From Trachythela sp. YZ-2020 (Eukaryota > Cnidaria > Anthozoa > Malacalcyonacea > Clavulariidae), in the NCBI GenBank assembly GCA_016169945.1, contig JADLSH010000035.1:744001-808000 (forward strand): a stretch of 64,000 nt of DNA, in the 5' to 3' direction. Positions within the stretch are counted from its first letter, which is position 1, and every line of letters starts with the position of its first letter. This document shows, piece after piece, positions 10,225 through 20,171 of the stretch. The notes beneath the pieces were generated by a model. It did not search any database and had not been told where the DNA came from. It saw only the letters and a list, made by a program, of their open reading frames with translations. Made by a program: the position numbers and the translations under genes.

Positions 10225-10316
10225 GTGTAGGTTTAGGTCTGCCTGATGATTCTTTTACAGATGAAACAGCCTGTTGCAGACCAGTTTTGAGGCAAGCGAA
10301 TATATATATATATATA
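10166..10316. repeat. (TA)n microsatellite enclosing a PLE terminus
   Basis: Long (AT)n runs at about 10168-10222 and a shorter run at about 10298-10315 flank a minimal Penelope-type terminus. That terminus begins ACGTGTAGGTTTAGGTCT, which is also the left end sequence seen near the PLE at 53.25 kb. Confidence 0.85.
10236..10282 (+). ncRNA. PLE-type hammerhead-like ribozyme motif
   Basis: Stem I GGTCTGC (10236-10242) pairs perfectly with GCAGACC (10276-10282). The conserved core CTGATGA is at 10243-10249 and GAAA at 10263-10266. The stem II arms are TCT/AGA with a U-U mismatch at the base. Stem III is minimal, ending U-U before stem I. The order fits a type I hammerhead like those reported in Penelope-like elements. 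The weak stem II base may reduce activity. Confidence 0.7.
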
Positions 10317-10800
10317 TGACATGTTGTGATAAGTTCACTCGGTAATATGGAAGAAATGTTCTTCGAGTGAATTGTTCCAAACCGCGTAAGCAGAAAATAC
10401 TGCTTGCCGTGGCAGGATTCGGACCCGCGACCTTAGAAATGCTAGCTCGATGCTCTACCTACTGAGCTACACGGTCAAGTCCGATAATGGCCTGGGATTT
10501 ATTAATTATAATGCTGAATTTCGTAAACAAACTCGTTTATATCAATGCAGCATCGAACTATGCTCAGTTCTACAATGATATGAAATGTTGTGATAAGTTC
10601 ACTCGGTAATATGATAGGAAGAAATGTTCTTCGAGTGAATTTTTCCAAACCGCGTAAGCAGAAAATACTGCTTGCCGTGGCTGGGATTCGATATAAACGA
10701 GTATGTTTACGTAATTCAGCATTATAATTAATAAATCCCAGGCCATTATCGGACTTGACCGTGTAGATCAGTAGGTAGAGCATCGAGCTAGCATTTCTAA
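10310..10800. repeat. tRNA-like foldback cluster (unit copy 1, truncated)
   Basis: Minus-strand tRNA-like sequence at about 10412-10475 (A-box TAGCTCAGTAGGTAGAGC, B-box GGGTCCGAATCC) is followed by an inverted partial copy. Shared blocks such as AATCCCAGGCCATTATCGG occur in both directions. The 93-codon minus frame at 10502-10783 is a by-product of this repeat. The most complete version is at 16876-17445. Confidence 0.7.
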
Positions 10801-11497
10801 GGAATCAATCATGAAACATGGACGGAGATCAAGGATAGAGTTTGGAAAACATTGCTAGATACTTCTGTAGATTTGTCAATACTTTACTATTAAGTATGCC
10901 TAGACGCGCAGGCGCAGTGATTGCTGGAAAGGGCTACAGAACAAAATACTAGTTTATTGATTAAACACGTGACATTGATATTGAGCTCACTACCACACGG
11001 TTCTCACTACGAATCTCACCTAAATATTTACACCTTATATGCGCTGTAAATTACTTCTTAGCAACTTATATTTAACAAGGTCGCGATGGAGGACTGACAT
11101 CATGCATATCAGATATGCCAGCATGATTTTATAACTTTTAAGGACGATATAACCAAGTGAGAGATGATTTTTGAGCAACGATTCTCACTTCCGTTATAAA
11201 GAAAGCAGTGAGATATCAAGTTCATTTACTGTTTTCTGGTGAGAACCGTTCAAAATAGACCACTATTTCCTATATATCTTAACTATACCATAAATTTACT
11301 ATAACATTATTTTGTACACATTGTGTTATAGAAATTAGCAAATATAAAATGTATGTTCTTAAAACCCGAGAAAAAAACTATATTTAATAGTGAGATCCGT
11401 GCATGAGCCGAGTGAGCCTCGTTCACTAAATTGTTTGTTGACAGACAAGCATATGATTATCGCTAATTATCTTATCCTGTCAGCATATTATTGTTTG

Positions 11498-11761
11498 CTA
11501 ATGTTCGGCATTCTTAAAAATAAGCTTCGCAAAGCAACGACGACAAGGTTCGACTTGTTTTTGCTCATCTTTTGGTATTTGACGATGTAATTTGAACATA
11601 CGCCAACGGACATCCATTATTTCAGTGTTGACCCGATCCACACTTGCCCCATTCACTAAGGCGAGAGGGGCGTCAATAGTCGCGAAAAACGGCGTATCCT
11701 TCTCTAGCACAATAACTTTTTTCGTGAAGTTCCACATTTTGCGCAAACAATTGTAATCCAT
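11498..11761 (-). CDS. Hypothetical 87-codon ORF (copy 2 of 3)
   Basis: Identical to the frame at 9305-9568. It lies in unit copy 2 and its function is not recognised. Confidence 0.3.
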   Translation of the reverse strand: MDYNCLRKMWNFTKKVIVLEKDTPFFATIDAPLALVNGASVDRVNTEIMDVRWRMFKLHRQIPKDEQKQVEPCRRCFAKLIFKNAEH

Positions 11762-12010
11762 CTCTTAGAAACATGTCCGAAATGTGATTAAGTTTACAGT
11801 TTGTAGCGCAGTTTTACTCACAAGTAAAAATACTATAAGAAATGCCCACCCTCCTCGAAGAATGACCTACATATAGACCACAAAAGCTCCTCTGAAAAGA
11901 AAAAATTTCTGTTCTTAGTTTCTAAAGTAATAAATATACTTTTAAGTCAAATAATCTGACTAAGAAAATATTCTTTAAGATCACTATGTATATAAGTGTG
12001 CAAACCTCAG

Positions 12011-12263
12011 ACAATCTTTGCCAGAAACTATGGGACAAATATTGAAATTCCATCACGCATCTTATGTTCAGTTCTCCCCGCGCGTCCCGTTCAATTTTGG
12101 TATCACAAAAAAGTAATACATCGCAAACGAGACATCTCCTGACATGAGCGCAACATTGAAACGGGTGGGAGAGGGAGGGGGAGCAATTACGTTAAAAAAT
12201 GTTATAAATACTATATTTCCTCAATGAAGCTATATTGTCCCAAAGTATTATGGCAAAGATTGT
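12011..12263. mobile_element. MITE, 253 bp, copy C
   Basis: This is the duplicate of the MITE at 9818, carried in unit copy 2. Confidence 0.75.
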
Positions 12264-12510
12264 AGTCAGTGTTGGGGGACGGGGCATGGGAGAGGATTAT
12301 GGGCGTATGAATGACGTAATTTAGCCAATATCATGTCCTTACTGACTGCTTAGCAACACCAAGATTTAATATATATATATATATAATGCAAAAGCTCACT
12401 TCCCTTGTGGTCGTTTGAGCACTCTGGCCCCAAGACACTTCACGCATGTCTGGATGCGCATGTGTCTGAGTATTGTACCACATGCGCTTGGTGAGGGCAA
12501 GAGTATGGTG

Positions 12511-12518
12511 TATAAATA
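12511..12518 (+). promoter_or_regulatory. TATA-like box in array unit
   Basis: TATAAATA lies 40 bp before the hammerhead stem I in the first unit and at the same offset in every unit. It could drive transcription of the array. This is a sequence match only. Confidence 0.35.
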
Positions 12519-12550
12519 CGAAGTCACTCGCATCTAGACTGCGTTACAAG

Positions 12551-12594
12551 CTGCACTGACGAGCCGTTGAACGGCGAAACATGCATGTCTGCAG
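12551..12594 (+). ncRNA. Type I hammerhead ribozyme (array unit 1)
   Basis: Stem I CTGCA (12551-12555) pairs with TGCAG (12590-12594). The core CTGACGA (12556-12562) matches CUGANGA. Stem II GCCGT/ACGGC has five pairs with a TGA loop. GAAA is at 12576-12579. Stem III is minimal (ACA/TGT with a TGCA loop), leaving GUC, so predicted cleavage is after C12589. All invariant core positions are present. Equivalent motifs start at 12832, 13114 (first base T, still a wobble pair), 13396, 13678, 13959, 14241 and 14523. Confidence 0.85.
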
Positions 12595-14611
12595 ATTTGA
12601 CTATATATGCTCCTTCACTTGTGTTGTTGAGCACTCTGTGAGGTTAATTGGTGGCTAATAAGCTATAATGCAAAAGCTCACTTCCTTGTGGTCGTTTGAG
12701 CACTCTGGCCCCAAGACACTTCACGCATGTCTGGATGCGCATGTGTCTGAGTATTGTACCACATGCGCTTGGTGAGGGCAAGAGTATGGTGTATAAATAC
12801 AAAGTCACTCGCATCTAGACTGCGTTACAAGCTGCACTGACGAGCCGTTGAACGGCGAAACATGCATGTCTGCAGATTTGACTATATATGCTCCTTCACT
12901 TGTGTTGTTGAGCACTCTGTGAGGTTAATTGGTGGCTAATAAGCTATAATGCAAAAGCTCACTTCCCTTGTGGTCGTTTGAGCACTCTGGCCCCAAGACA
13001 CTTCACGCATGTCTGGATGCGCATGTGTCTGAGTATTGTACCACATGCGCTTGGTGAGGGCAAGAGTATGGTGTATAAATACGAAGTCACTCGCATCTAG
13101 ACTGCGTTACAAGTTGCACTGACGAGCCGTTGAACGGCGAAACATGCATGTCTGCAGATTTGACTATATATGCTCCTTCACTTGTGTTGTTGAGCACTCT
13201 GTGAGGTTAATTGGTGGCTAATAAGCTATAATGCAAAAGCTCACTTTCCTTGTGGTCGTTTGAGCACTCTGGCCCCAAGACACTTCACGCATGTCTGGAT
13301 GCGCATGTGTCTGAGTATTGTACCACATGCGCTTGGTGAGGGCAAGAGTATGGTGTATAAATACGAAGTCACTCGCATCTAGACTGCGTTACAAGCTGCA
13401 CTGACGAGCCGTTGAACGGCGAAACATGCATGTCTGCAGATTTGACTATATATGCTCCTTCACTTGTGTTGTTGAGCACTCTGTGAGGTTAATTGGTGGC
13501 TAATAAGCTATAATGCAAAAGCTCACTTCCCTTGTGGTCGTTTGAGCACTCTGGCCCCAAGACACTTCACGCATGTCTGGATGCGCATGTGTCTGAGTAT
13601 TGTACCACATGCGCTTGGTGAGGGCAAGAGTATGGTGTATAAATACGAAGTCACTCGCATCTAGACTGCGTTACAAGCTGCACTGACGAGCCGTTGAACG
13701 GCGAAACATGCATGTCTGCAGATTTGACTATATATGCTCCTTCACTTGTGTTGTTGAGCACTCTGTGAGGTTAATTGGTGGCTAATAAGCTATAATGCAA
13801 AAGCTCACTTCCTTGTGGTCGTTTGAGCACTCTGGCCCCAAGACACTTCACGCATGTCTGGATGCGCATGTGTCTGAGTATTGTACCACATGCGCTTGGT
13901 GAGGGCAAGAGTATGGTGTATAAATACGAAGTCACTCGCATCTAGACTGCGTTACAAGCTGCACTGACGAGCCGTTGAACGGCGAAACATGCATGTCTGC
14001 AGATTTGACTATATATGCTCCTTCACTTGTGTTGTTGAGCACTCTGTGAGGTTAATTGGTGGCTAATAAGCTATAATGCAAAAGCTCACTTCCCTTGTGG
14101 TCGTTTGAGCACTCTGGCCCCAAGACACTTCACGCATGTCTGGATGCGCATGTGTCTGAGTATTGTACCACATGCGCTTGGTGAGGGCAAGAGTATGGTG
14201 TATAAATACGAAGTCACTCGCATCTAGACTGCGTTACAAGCTGCACTGACGAGCCGTTGAACGGCGAAACATGCATGTCTGCAGATTTGACTATATATGC
14301 TCCTTCACTTGTGTTGTTGAGCACTCTGTGAGGTTAATTGGTGGCTAATAAGCTATAATGCAAAAGCTCACTTCCCTTGTGGTCGTTTGAGCACTCTGGC
14401 CCCAAGACACTTCACGCATGTCTGGATGCGCATGTGTCTGAGTATTGTACCACATGCGCTTGGTGAGGGCAAGAGTATGGTGTATAAATACGAAGTCACT
14501 CGCATCTAGACTGCGTTACAAGCTGCACTGACGAGCCGTTGAACGGCGAAACATGCATGTCTGCAGATTTGACTATATATATATATATATATATATATAC
14601 GTGTAGGTTTA

Positions 14612-14658
14612 GGTCTGCCTGATGATTCTTTTACAGATGAAACAGCCTGTTGCAGACC
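14612..14658 (+). ncRNA. PLE-type hammerhead-like motif (unit copy 2)
   Basis: It has the same sequence and fold as 10236-10282 and lies immediately downstream of the 282-bp array and its (TA)n flank. Confidence 0.7.
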
Positions 14659-14877
14659 AGTTTTGAGGCAAGCGAATATATATATATATATATGACATGT
14701 TGTGATAAGTTCACTCGGTAATATGGAAGAAATGTTCTTCGAGTGAATTGTTCCAAACCGCGTAAGCAGAAAATACTGCTTGCCGTGGCAGGATTCGGAC
14801 CCGCGACCTTAGAAATGCTAGCTCGATGCTCTACCTACTGAGCTACACGGTCAAGTCCGATAATGGCCTGGGATTTA

Positions 14878-15176
14878 TTAATTATAATGCTGAATTTCGT
14901 AAACAAACTCGTTTATATCAATGCAGCATCGAACTATGCTCAGTTCTACAATGATATGAAATGTTGTGATAAGTTCACTCGGTAATATGATAGGAAGAAA
15001 TGTTCTTCGAGTGAATTTTTCCAAACCGCGTAAGCAGAAAATACTGCTTGCCGTGGCTGGGATTCGATATAAACGAGTATGTTTACGTAATTCAGCATTA
15101 TAATTAATAAATCCCAGGCCATTATCGGACTTGACCGTGTAGATCAGTAGGTAGAGCATCGAGCTAGCATTTCTAA
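14878..15176. repeat. tRNA-like foldback cluster (unit copy 2)
   Basis: Duplicate of the cluster at 10310-10800. The preceding part is at about 14690-14877. Confidence 0.65.
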
Positions 15177-15875
15177 GGAATCAATCATGAAACATGGACG
15201 GAGATCAAGGATAGAGTTTGGAAAACATTGCTAGATACTTCTGTAGATTTGTCAATACTTTACTATTAAGTATGCCTAGACGCGCAGGCGCAGTGATTGC
15301 TGGAAAGGGCTACAGAACAAAATACTAGTTTATTGATTAAACACGTGACATTGATATTGAGCTCACTACCACACGGTTCTCACTACGAATCTCACCTAAA
15401 TATTTACACCTTATATGCGCTGTAAATTACTTCTTAGCAACTTATATTTAACAAGGTCGCGATGGAGGACTGACATCATGCATATCAGATATGCCAGCAT
15501 GATTTTATAACTTTTAAGGACGATATAACCAAGTGAGAGATGATTTTTGAGCAACGATTCTCACTTCCGTTATAAAGAAAGCAGTGAGATATCAAGTTCA
15601 TTTACTGTTTTCTGGTGAGAACCGTTCAAAATAGACCACTATTTCCTATATATCTTAACTATACCATAAATTTACTATAACATTATTTTTGTACACATTG
15701 TGTTATAGAAATTAGCAAATATAAAATGTATGTTCTTAAAACCCCGAGAAAAAAACTATATTTAATAGTGAGATCCGTGCATGAGCCGAGTGAGCCTCGT
15801 TCACTAAATTGTTTGTTGACAGACAAGCATATGATTATCGCTAATTATCTTATCCTGTCAGCATATTATTGTTTG

Positions 15876-16139
15876 CTAATGTTCGGCATTCTTAAAAATA
15901 AGCTTCGCAAAGCAACGACGACAAGGTTCGACTTGTTTTTGCTCATCTTTTGGTATTTGACGATGTAATTTGAACATACGCCAACGGACATCCATTATTT
16001 CAGTGTTGACCCGATCCACACTTGCCCCATTCACTAAGGCGAGAGGGGCGTCAATAGTCGCGAAAAACGGCGTATCCTTCTCTAGCACAATAACTTTTTT
16101 CGTGAAGTTCCACATTTTGCGCAAACAATTGTAATCCAT
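15876..16139 (-). CDS. Hypothetical 87-codon ORF (copy 3 of 3)
   Basis: Identical to the frame at 9305-9568. It lies in unit copy 3. Confidence 0.3.
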   Translation of the reverse strand: MDYNCLRKMWNFTKKVIVLEKDTPFFATIDAPLALVNGASVDRVNTEIMDVRWRMFKLHRQIPKDEQKQVEPCRRCFAKLIFKNAEH

Positions 16140-16388
16140 CTCTTAGAAACATGTCCGAAATGTGATTAAGTTTACAGTTTGTAGCGCAGTTTTACTCACA
16201 AGTAAAAATACTATAAGAAATGCCCACCCTCCTCGAAGAATGACCTACATATAGACCACAAAAGCTCCTCTGAAAAGAAAATATTTCTGTTCTTAGTTTC
16301 TAAAGTAATAAATATACTTTTAAGTCAAATAATCTGACTAAGAAAATATTCTTTAAGATCACTATGTATATAAGTGTGCAAACCTCAG

Positions 16389-16641
16389 ACAATCTTTGCC
16401 AGAAACTATGGGACAAATATTGAAATTCCATCACGCATCTTATGTTCAGTTCTCCCCGCGCGTCCCGTTCAATTTTGGTATCACAAAAAAGTAATACATC
16501 GCAAACGAGACATCTCCTGACATGAGCGCAACATTGAAACGGGTGGGAGAGGGAGGGGGAGCAATTACGTTAAAAAATGTTATAAATACTATATTTCCTC
16601 AATGAAGCTATATTGTCCCAAAGTATTATGGCAAAGATTGT
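16389..16641. mobile_element. MITE, 253 bp, copy D
   Basis: Duplicate of the MITE at 9818, carried in unit copy 3. Confidence 0.75.
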
Positions 16642-16742
16642 AGTCAGTGTTGGGGGACGGGGCATGGGAGAGGATTATGGGCGTATGAATGACGTAATTT
16701 AGCCAATATCATGTCCTTACTGACTGCTTAGCAACACCAAGA

Positions 16743-16782
<40 letters not shown>

Positions 16783-16793
16783 GTGTAGGTTTA

Positions 16794-16840
16794 GGTCTGC
16801 CTGATGATTCTTTTACAGATGAAACAGCCTGTTGCAGACC
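16794..16840 (+). ncRNA. PLE-type hammerhead-like motif (unit copy 3)
   Basis: Same sequence and fold as 10236-10282, again between (TA)n runs. Confidence 0.7.
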
Positions 16841-16875
16841 AGTTTTGAGGCAAGCGAATATATATATATATATAT

Positions 16876-17442
16876 GACATGTTGTGATAAGTTCACTCGG
16901 TAATATGGAAGAAATGTTCTTCGAGTGAATTGTTCCAAACCGCGTAAGCAGAAAATACTGCTTGCCGTGGCAGGATTCGGACCCGCGACCTTAGAAATGC
17001 TAGCTCGATGCTCTACCTACTGAGCTACACGGTCAAGTCCGATAATGGCCTGGGATTTATTAATTATAATGCTGAATTTCGTAAACAAACTCGTTTATAT
17101 CAATGCAGCATCGAACTATGCTCAGTTCTACAATGATATGAAATGTTGTGATAAGTTCACTCGGTAATATGATAGGAAGAAATGTTCTTCGAGTGAATTG
17201 TTCCAAACCGCGTAAGCAGAAAATACTGCTTGCCGTGGCTGGGATTCGATATAAACGAGTATGTTTACGTAATTCAGCATTATAATTAATAAATCCCAGG
17301 CCATTATCGGACTTGACCGTGTAGATCAGTAGGTAGAGCATCGAGCTAGCATTTCTAAGGTCGCGGGTTCGATTCCCAGCCACGGCAAGCAGTATTTTCT
17401 GCTTACGCGGTTTGGAACAATTCACTCGAAGAACATTTCTTC

Positions 17443-17445
<3 letters not shown>
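16876..17445. repeat. tRNA-like palindrome, most complete copy
   Basis: The left arm carries a tRNA-like sequence on the minus strand (about 16978-17032). The right arm carries it on the plus strand (about 17310-17387, with GTAGGTAGAGC and GGTTCGATTCCC). Outer blocks AAATGTTCTTCGAGTGAATT and its reverse complement bound the element. A third partial copy lies in the middle. This is a SINE-derived foldback flanked by (TA)n. Confidence 0.75.
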
Positions 17446-17493
<48 letters not shown>

Positions 17494-17507
17494 ATTTATT
17501 TATTTAG

Positions 17508-17705
17508 ACTAAGCTATTTCCAACTCTCTACCTTCATTGGAAGAAATACCAGAGGATGTTGATAGAAAAGGCTAAACAAATCAAGGGAGGTGTAGTAATG
17601 GCAAGAAAAGGTCGCCGCGACAGCATGGGACACTCGGCTAAGTTCTGTGCATATACAATGTTCTATTGTACCATGACGAAAATCATACACTTTGATCTTG
17701 TGCAG
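17508..17705 (+). pseudogene. Transposase-like pseudogene exon 3
   Basis: Acceptor TTTAG is at 17503-17507, directly after a (TA)n/(TATT)n tract. It encodes TKLFPTLYLHWKKYQRM, then GRRDSMGHSAKF and CTMTKIIHFDLVQ. Relatives have an acidic residue before GR (GDGR), but here it reads RKGR, so a probable catalytic Asp is lost. The end CAG is followed by ATACTG where a GTACTG donor would be expected. Confidence 0.75.
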
Positions 17706-18190
17706 ATACTGTAGAAATACTGAATTATACTGAATTAATTATAGTCATTTGAATATTGGCATAATTATTACATTTTGAAAATTCCAGGGGGGTGTAAATA
17801 GGGATCTTTGGGAGGATTAAGGGAAGATTGTGTTCACAAATTTATACTTCTACAACAAAACCAAAAAATGAAAAATACAATATGCTTCATGTTATATCTG
17901 GTCATTGATAGGCCTTTTTAGGCCATCTGAGAATAATTTTTTCAAACATTTTCTGCCATGATAACCTGTTGACCGTGCCAAGGGTCCTGAGTGATAATTT
18001 ACCCTGCTTTGGATGCTGGGCACACCCGGCATCATGTCCAGCACCCGCTTGGCACCTCCTATCAGATAATCCTGGGTCCATCCCTGTGTATATTGTGTAT
18101 ATCCGTGTTGTGAGATTCAACTAATGCTTACTTGGTATGAAAACATGAATATGTTCAGATGTTAATGGTATTTTGTATTTCCTATTACAG

Positions 18191-18377
18191 AGAAATCAGG
18201 CAGGAAGCAGTCCTGCAATGGAGTTCATATCATTTAAGTCCTGTATGGATTATTTCAAAAAGCAAGGGTTGACCGTAACAACATTTATCTCAGATAGACA
18301 TGCATCAATTGCCAAACATATGAGAACTGTGTTGAAAAATATAACACATTATTTTGATATCTGGCACTTAAAGAAAA
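18191..18377 (+). pseudogene. Transposase-like pseudogene exon 4
   Basis: Acceptor TTACAG ends at 18190. It encodes RNQAGSSPAMEFISFKSC, then ISDRHASIAKHM and HYFDIWHLKK. The SDRH Asp is a candidate catalytic residue. The donor is GTAAGT at 18378. Confidence 0.8.
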
Positions 18378-18724
18378 GTAAGTACAATTCCATTTTGATA
18401 TGCATTTGTATCGACTTTCATGCTTACATGCAGCAGGAGGTGCTGAACTACATCGAGGGAGTGTTTATATATCTCTACTAGGCAGGATGGTCAGTTGCCG
18501 AGATGCCATTCATAATATATACTTGTATTTAGTATTTATATGATTCAATGTCTGAACTGTCTAGCAAGGGTATTGCCTAGTCGGGATGGGAAATTTCCTC
18601 ATAAACGTTCTAACCTGGCTAGGCAGGGTGAATTTGCATTGTGAGCATGTGCAAAACGTTTAGCCTTCTCCCAAGTGAAGTAGCTGGATCATTTTTGTGA
18701 CAAGTTCATGATCAATATTTTCAG

Positions 18725-18976
18725 AAATACGGAAGGTGCTTTCGAAAATAGCTAAGGAAAAAGACTGCGAATCATTGAACGAATGGATCAAACCATGCGA
18801 GAATCACCTGCACTGGAGCGCAACATCAACATTTAGTGGCAATGGACTGGTGATATGGGCCAAATTCAAGTCATTTTTGGGACACATTTTGAATACACAT
18901 TCTGATCACAGTGATCCACTGTTCAACAAGTGTGGCCATGGCAGTTAAATTCCGGCTACAAAGTGGCTCACAAAAG
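18725..18976 (+). pseudogene. Transposase-like pseudogene exon 5
   Basis: Acceptor TTTTCAG ends at 18724. The frame IRKVLSKIAKEKDC, KPCENHLHWSATSTF, DPLFNKCGHG is interrupted by TAA at 18946-18948 and continues IPATKWLTK. The donor is GTATAT at 18977. Confidence 0.8.
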
Positions 18977-19130
18977 GTATATACAAATTATGGTTACTGT
19001 ACAGGTATCAGTTCAGTATTATATGCATGTTATAAAACCACAGTTAGCCAAGCCCAGATTCCATTTGAGAACATCATCCTGCATTAGACTTAAAGTAGGG
19101 ATTCTCATGTTATGATCATTTTATATTAAG

Positions 19131-19301
19131 ATTCACAACTTTACGAGAACGTCTCTGCTGTATTGACAAACCCCAGGCAGTTGAAATGAATCAAGCAGGA
19201 TTCTCCTTTGGAACAGACAAGTTGCCTGGAAGGAGCCATAGTGTTCTAAATCAATTTGCCACCAAAACGATTGCATACTCTTATATTGGACAATACTGCA
19301 G
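19131..19301 (+). pseudogene. Transposase-like pseudogene exon 6
   Basis: It encodes QLYENVSAVLTNPRQLK, TGA at 19187-19189, then IKQDSPLEQTSCLEG. A frameshift near 19230 is followed by HSVLNQFATKTIAYSYIGQYC. The donor GTTTGT is at 19302. Confidence 0.75.
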
Positions 19302-19468
19302 GTTTGTGGCTTTGATGATAAAAGCATCTGGTTTTAGTGAAGAATGTACTGTAAGGGGAGGCGAAGAGATGCTTAGACGTTGACTAGTAATGGGTTAGCT
19401 AATTGGTCATGGTAAGTTTATTTAGGATTTTACTCTACACACCTAAGATATTATTGATTGTTTTCCAG

Positions 19469-19620
19469 CTATATTCTTGCTGTCGTGCATTTTAATGCAA
19501 ATCTTCATCGTGACACACAGACCAAAGAAGCTGACAATGCGGAACGAGTAAAGGGCACTTATCCCAAGTTTAAGAATGATGCAGCAACGATTAGGAATGT
19601 TAAAATTTCACAAAACTCTT
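19469..19620 (+). pseudogene. Transposase-like pseudogene exon 7
   Basis: Acceptor TTTTCCAG ends at 19468. It encodes YILAVVHFNANLHRD, then KGTYPKFKNDAATIR. The donor GTAAGT is at 19621. No stop is seen in this exon. Confidence 0.8.
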
Positions 19621-19763
19621 GTAAGTACTATCTACAGTATGTATATAGATTACAGGTGCATTTACTATTTTCACCTGCTTCATCTGTAAATAGTAATTTT
19701 TCGTAAAATGTCTATAGAGATAAATTGTCTTGATTTGTTACATATTCCTTTTTATCTTTGCAG

Positions 19764-19958
19764 CATATGTACAGGAGGTATTCGAGACATACACTGGATA
19801 AAATAAAAAAGCACGAAAAGATGCGTCTTTGAAGCTCAAAGAAATGTCTCCAAAGCCAGTGGATTCAATGTTTGCAAAGCAAACAAAGGCAGAGGCTCTC
19901 AAGAAAAGATTGGACAGACGTGAAATGGCCATCCTATATGCCCCAGCAACCACACCAG
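19764..19958 (+). pseudogene. Transposase-like pseudogene exon 8
   Basis: Acceptor TTTGCAG ends at 19763. AYVQEVFETYTG is followed by TAA at 19799-19801, then NKKARKDASLKLKEM. The donor GTACTT is at 19959. Confidence 0.75.
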
Positions 19959-20171
19959 GTACTTATTTCATACATTTCTTGGTATATCGTACCCATTAGC
20001 TTGCAATGCGCCAATATACACCCAACCAATTTATGCTGTATGAGGGTAGAGTATTTCATTCAGTCTAATTCCAGATGATTTTACTCCTAGGTAGTAGGGT
20101 ACTGCCAGTTTATGGGCTAATAAACCATTCACTTCATAACAGTTTCTGAAATGTTTGCGACTTTTTTACAG

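Larger units (their letters stand above)
8606..10800. repeat. Triplicated 2.19-kb unit, copy 1
   Basis: It starts at GGAATCAATC inside the Tc1 fragment and ends at GCATTTCTAA inside a tRNA-like sequence. In order it contains the Tc1 C-terminus, an unrecognised minus-strand 87-codon ORF, a MITE, a (TA)n-flanked PLE hammerhead cassette and a tRNA-like palindrome. Near-identical copies follow directly at 10801 and 15177. The shared GG at the junctions suggests microhomology at the breakpoint. Confidence 0.9.
12383..14576 (+). repeat. Retrozyme-like tandem array, ~282-bp units with hammerhead ribozymes
   Basis: Seven full units start at 12383, 12665, 12946, 13228, 13510, 13792 and 14073. A partial eighth starts at 14355 and ends about 14576. 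Units differ at only a few bases, for example CCC/CC near the start and A/G in the TATAAATACG/A box. Each unit carries a complete type I hammerhead ribozyme, a TATAAATA box about 40 bp before it, and no ORF. (TA)n lies on both sides. Monomer size, tandem arrangement and type I hammerheads match what is described for metazoan retrozymes. Transcription and self-cleavage would give monomers of about 282 nt. Confidence 0.85.
10801..15176. repeat. Triplicated unit, copy 2, expanded by hammerhead array
   Basis: It has the same content as copy 1 but is 4376 bp long. The extra 2.19 kb or so is the tandem 282-bp array inserted within its (TA)n tract at 12383-14576. Apart from the array, differences from copy 1 are few. 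Confidence 0.9.
15177..17358. repeat. Triplicated unit, copy 3
   Basis: Third tandem copy, about 2182 bp, without the ribozyme array. Unlike copies 1 and 2, its end continues into the complete tRNA-like sequence. It therefore preserves the original right flank of the unit, as copy 1 preserves the original left flank. Confidence 0.9.

Noticed and set aside
10502..10783. 93-codon minus frame repeated at 14878 and extended at 17060
   Set aside because: It lies across a tRNA-like palindrome and its conservation is explained by the recent triplication.
12383..14576. CRISPR-like array or ordinary centromeric satellite
   Set aside because: The whole 282-bp unit is conserved with no variable spacers, and each unit contains a ribozyme. 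This is eukaryotic DNA.
17310..17387. Functional tRNA gene in the last unit copy
   Set aside because: The acceptor ends pair partly (CCGTG/CACGG), but the anticodon arm does not fold and inverted copies surround it, so it is a SINE-type derivative.
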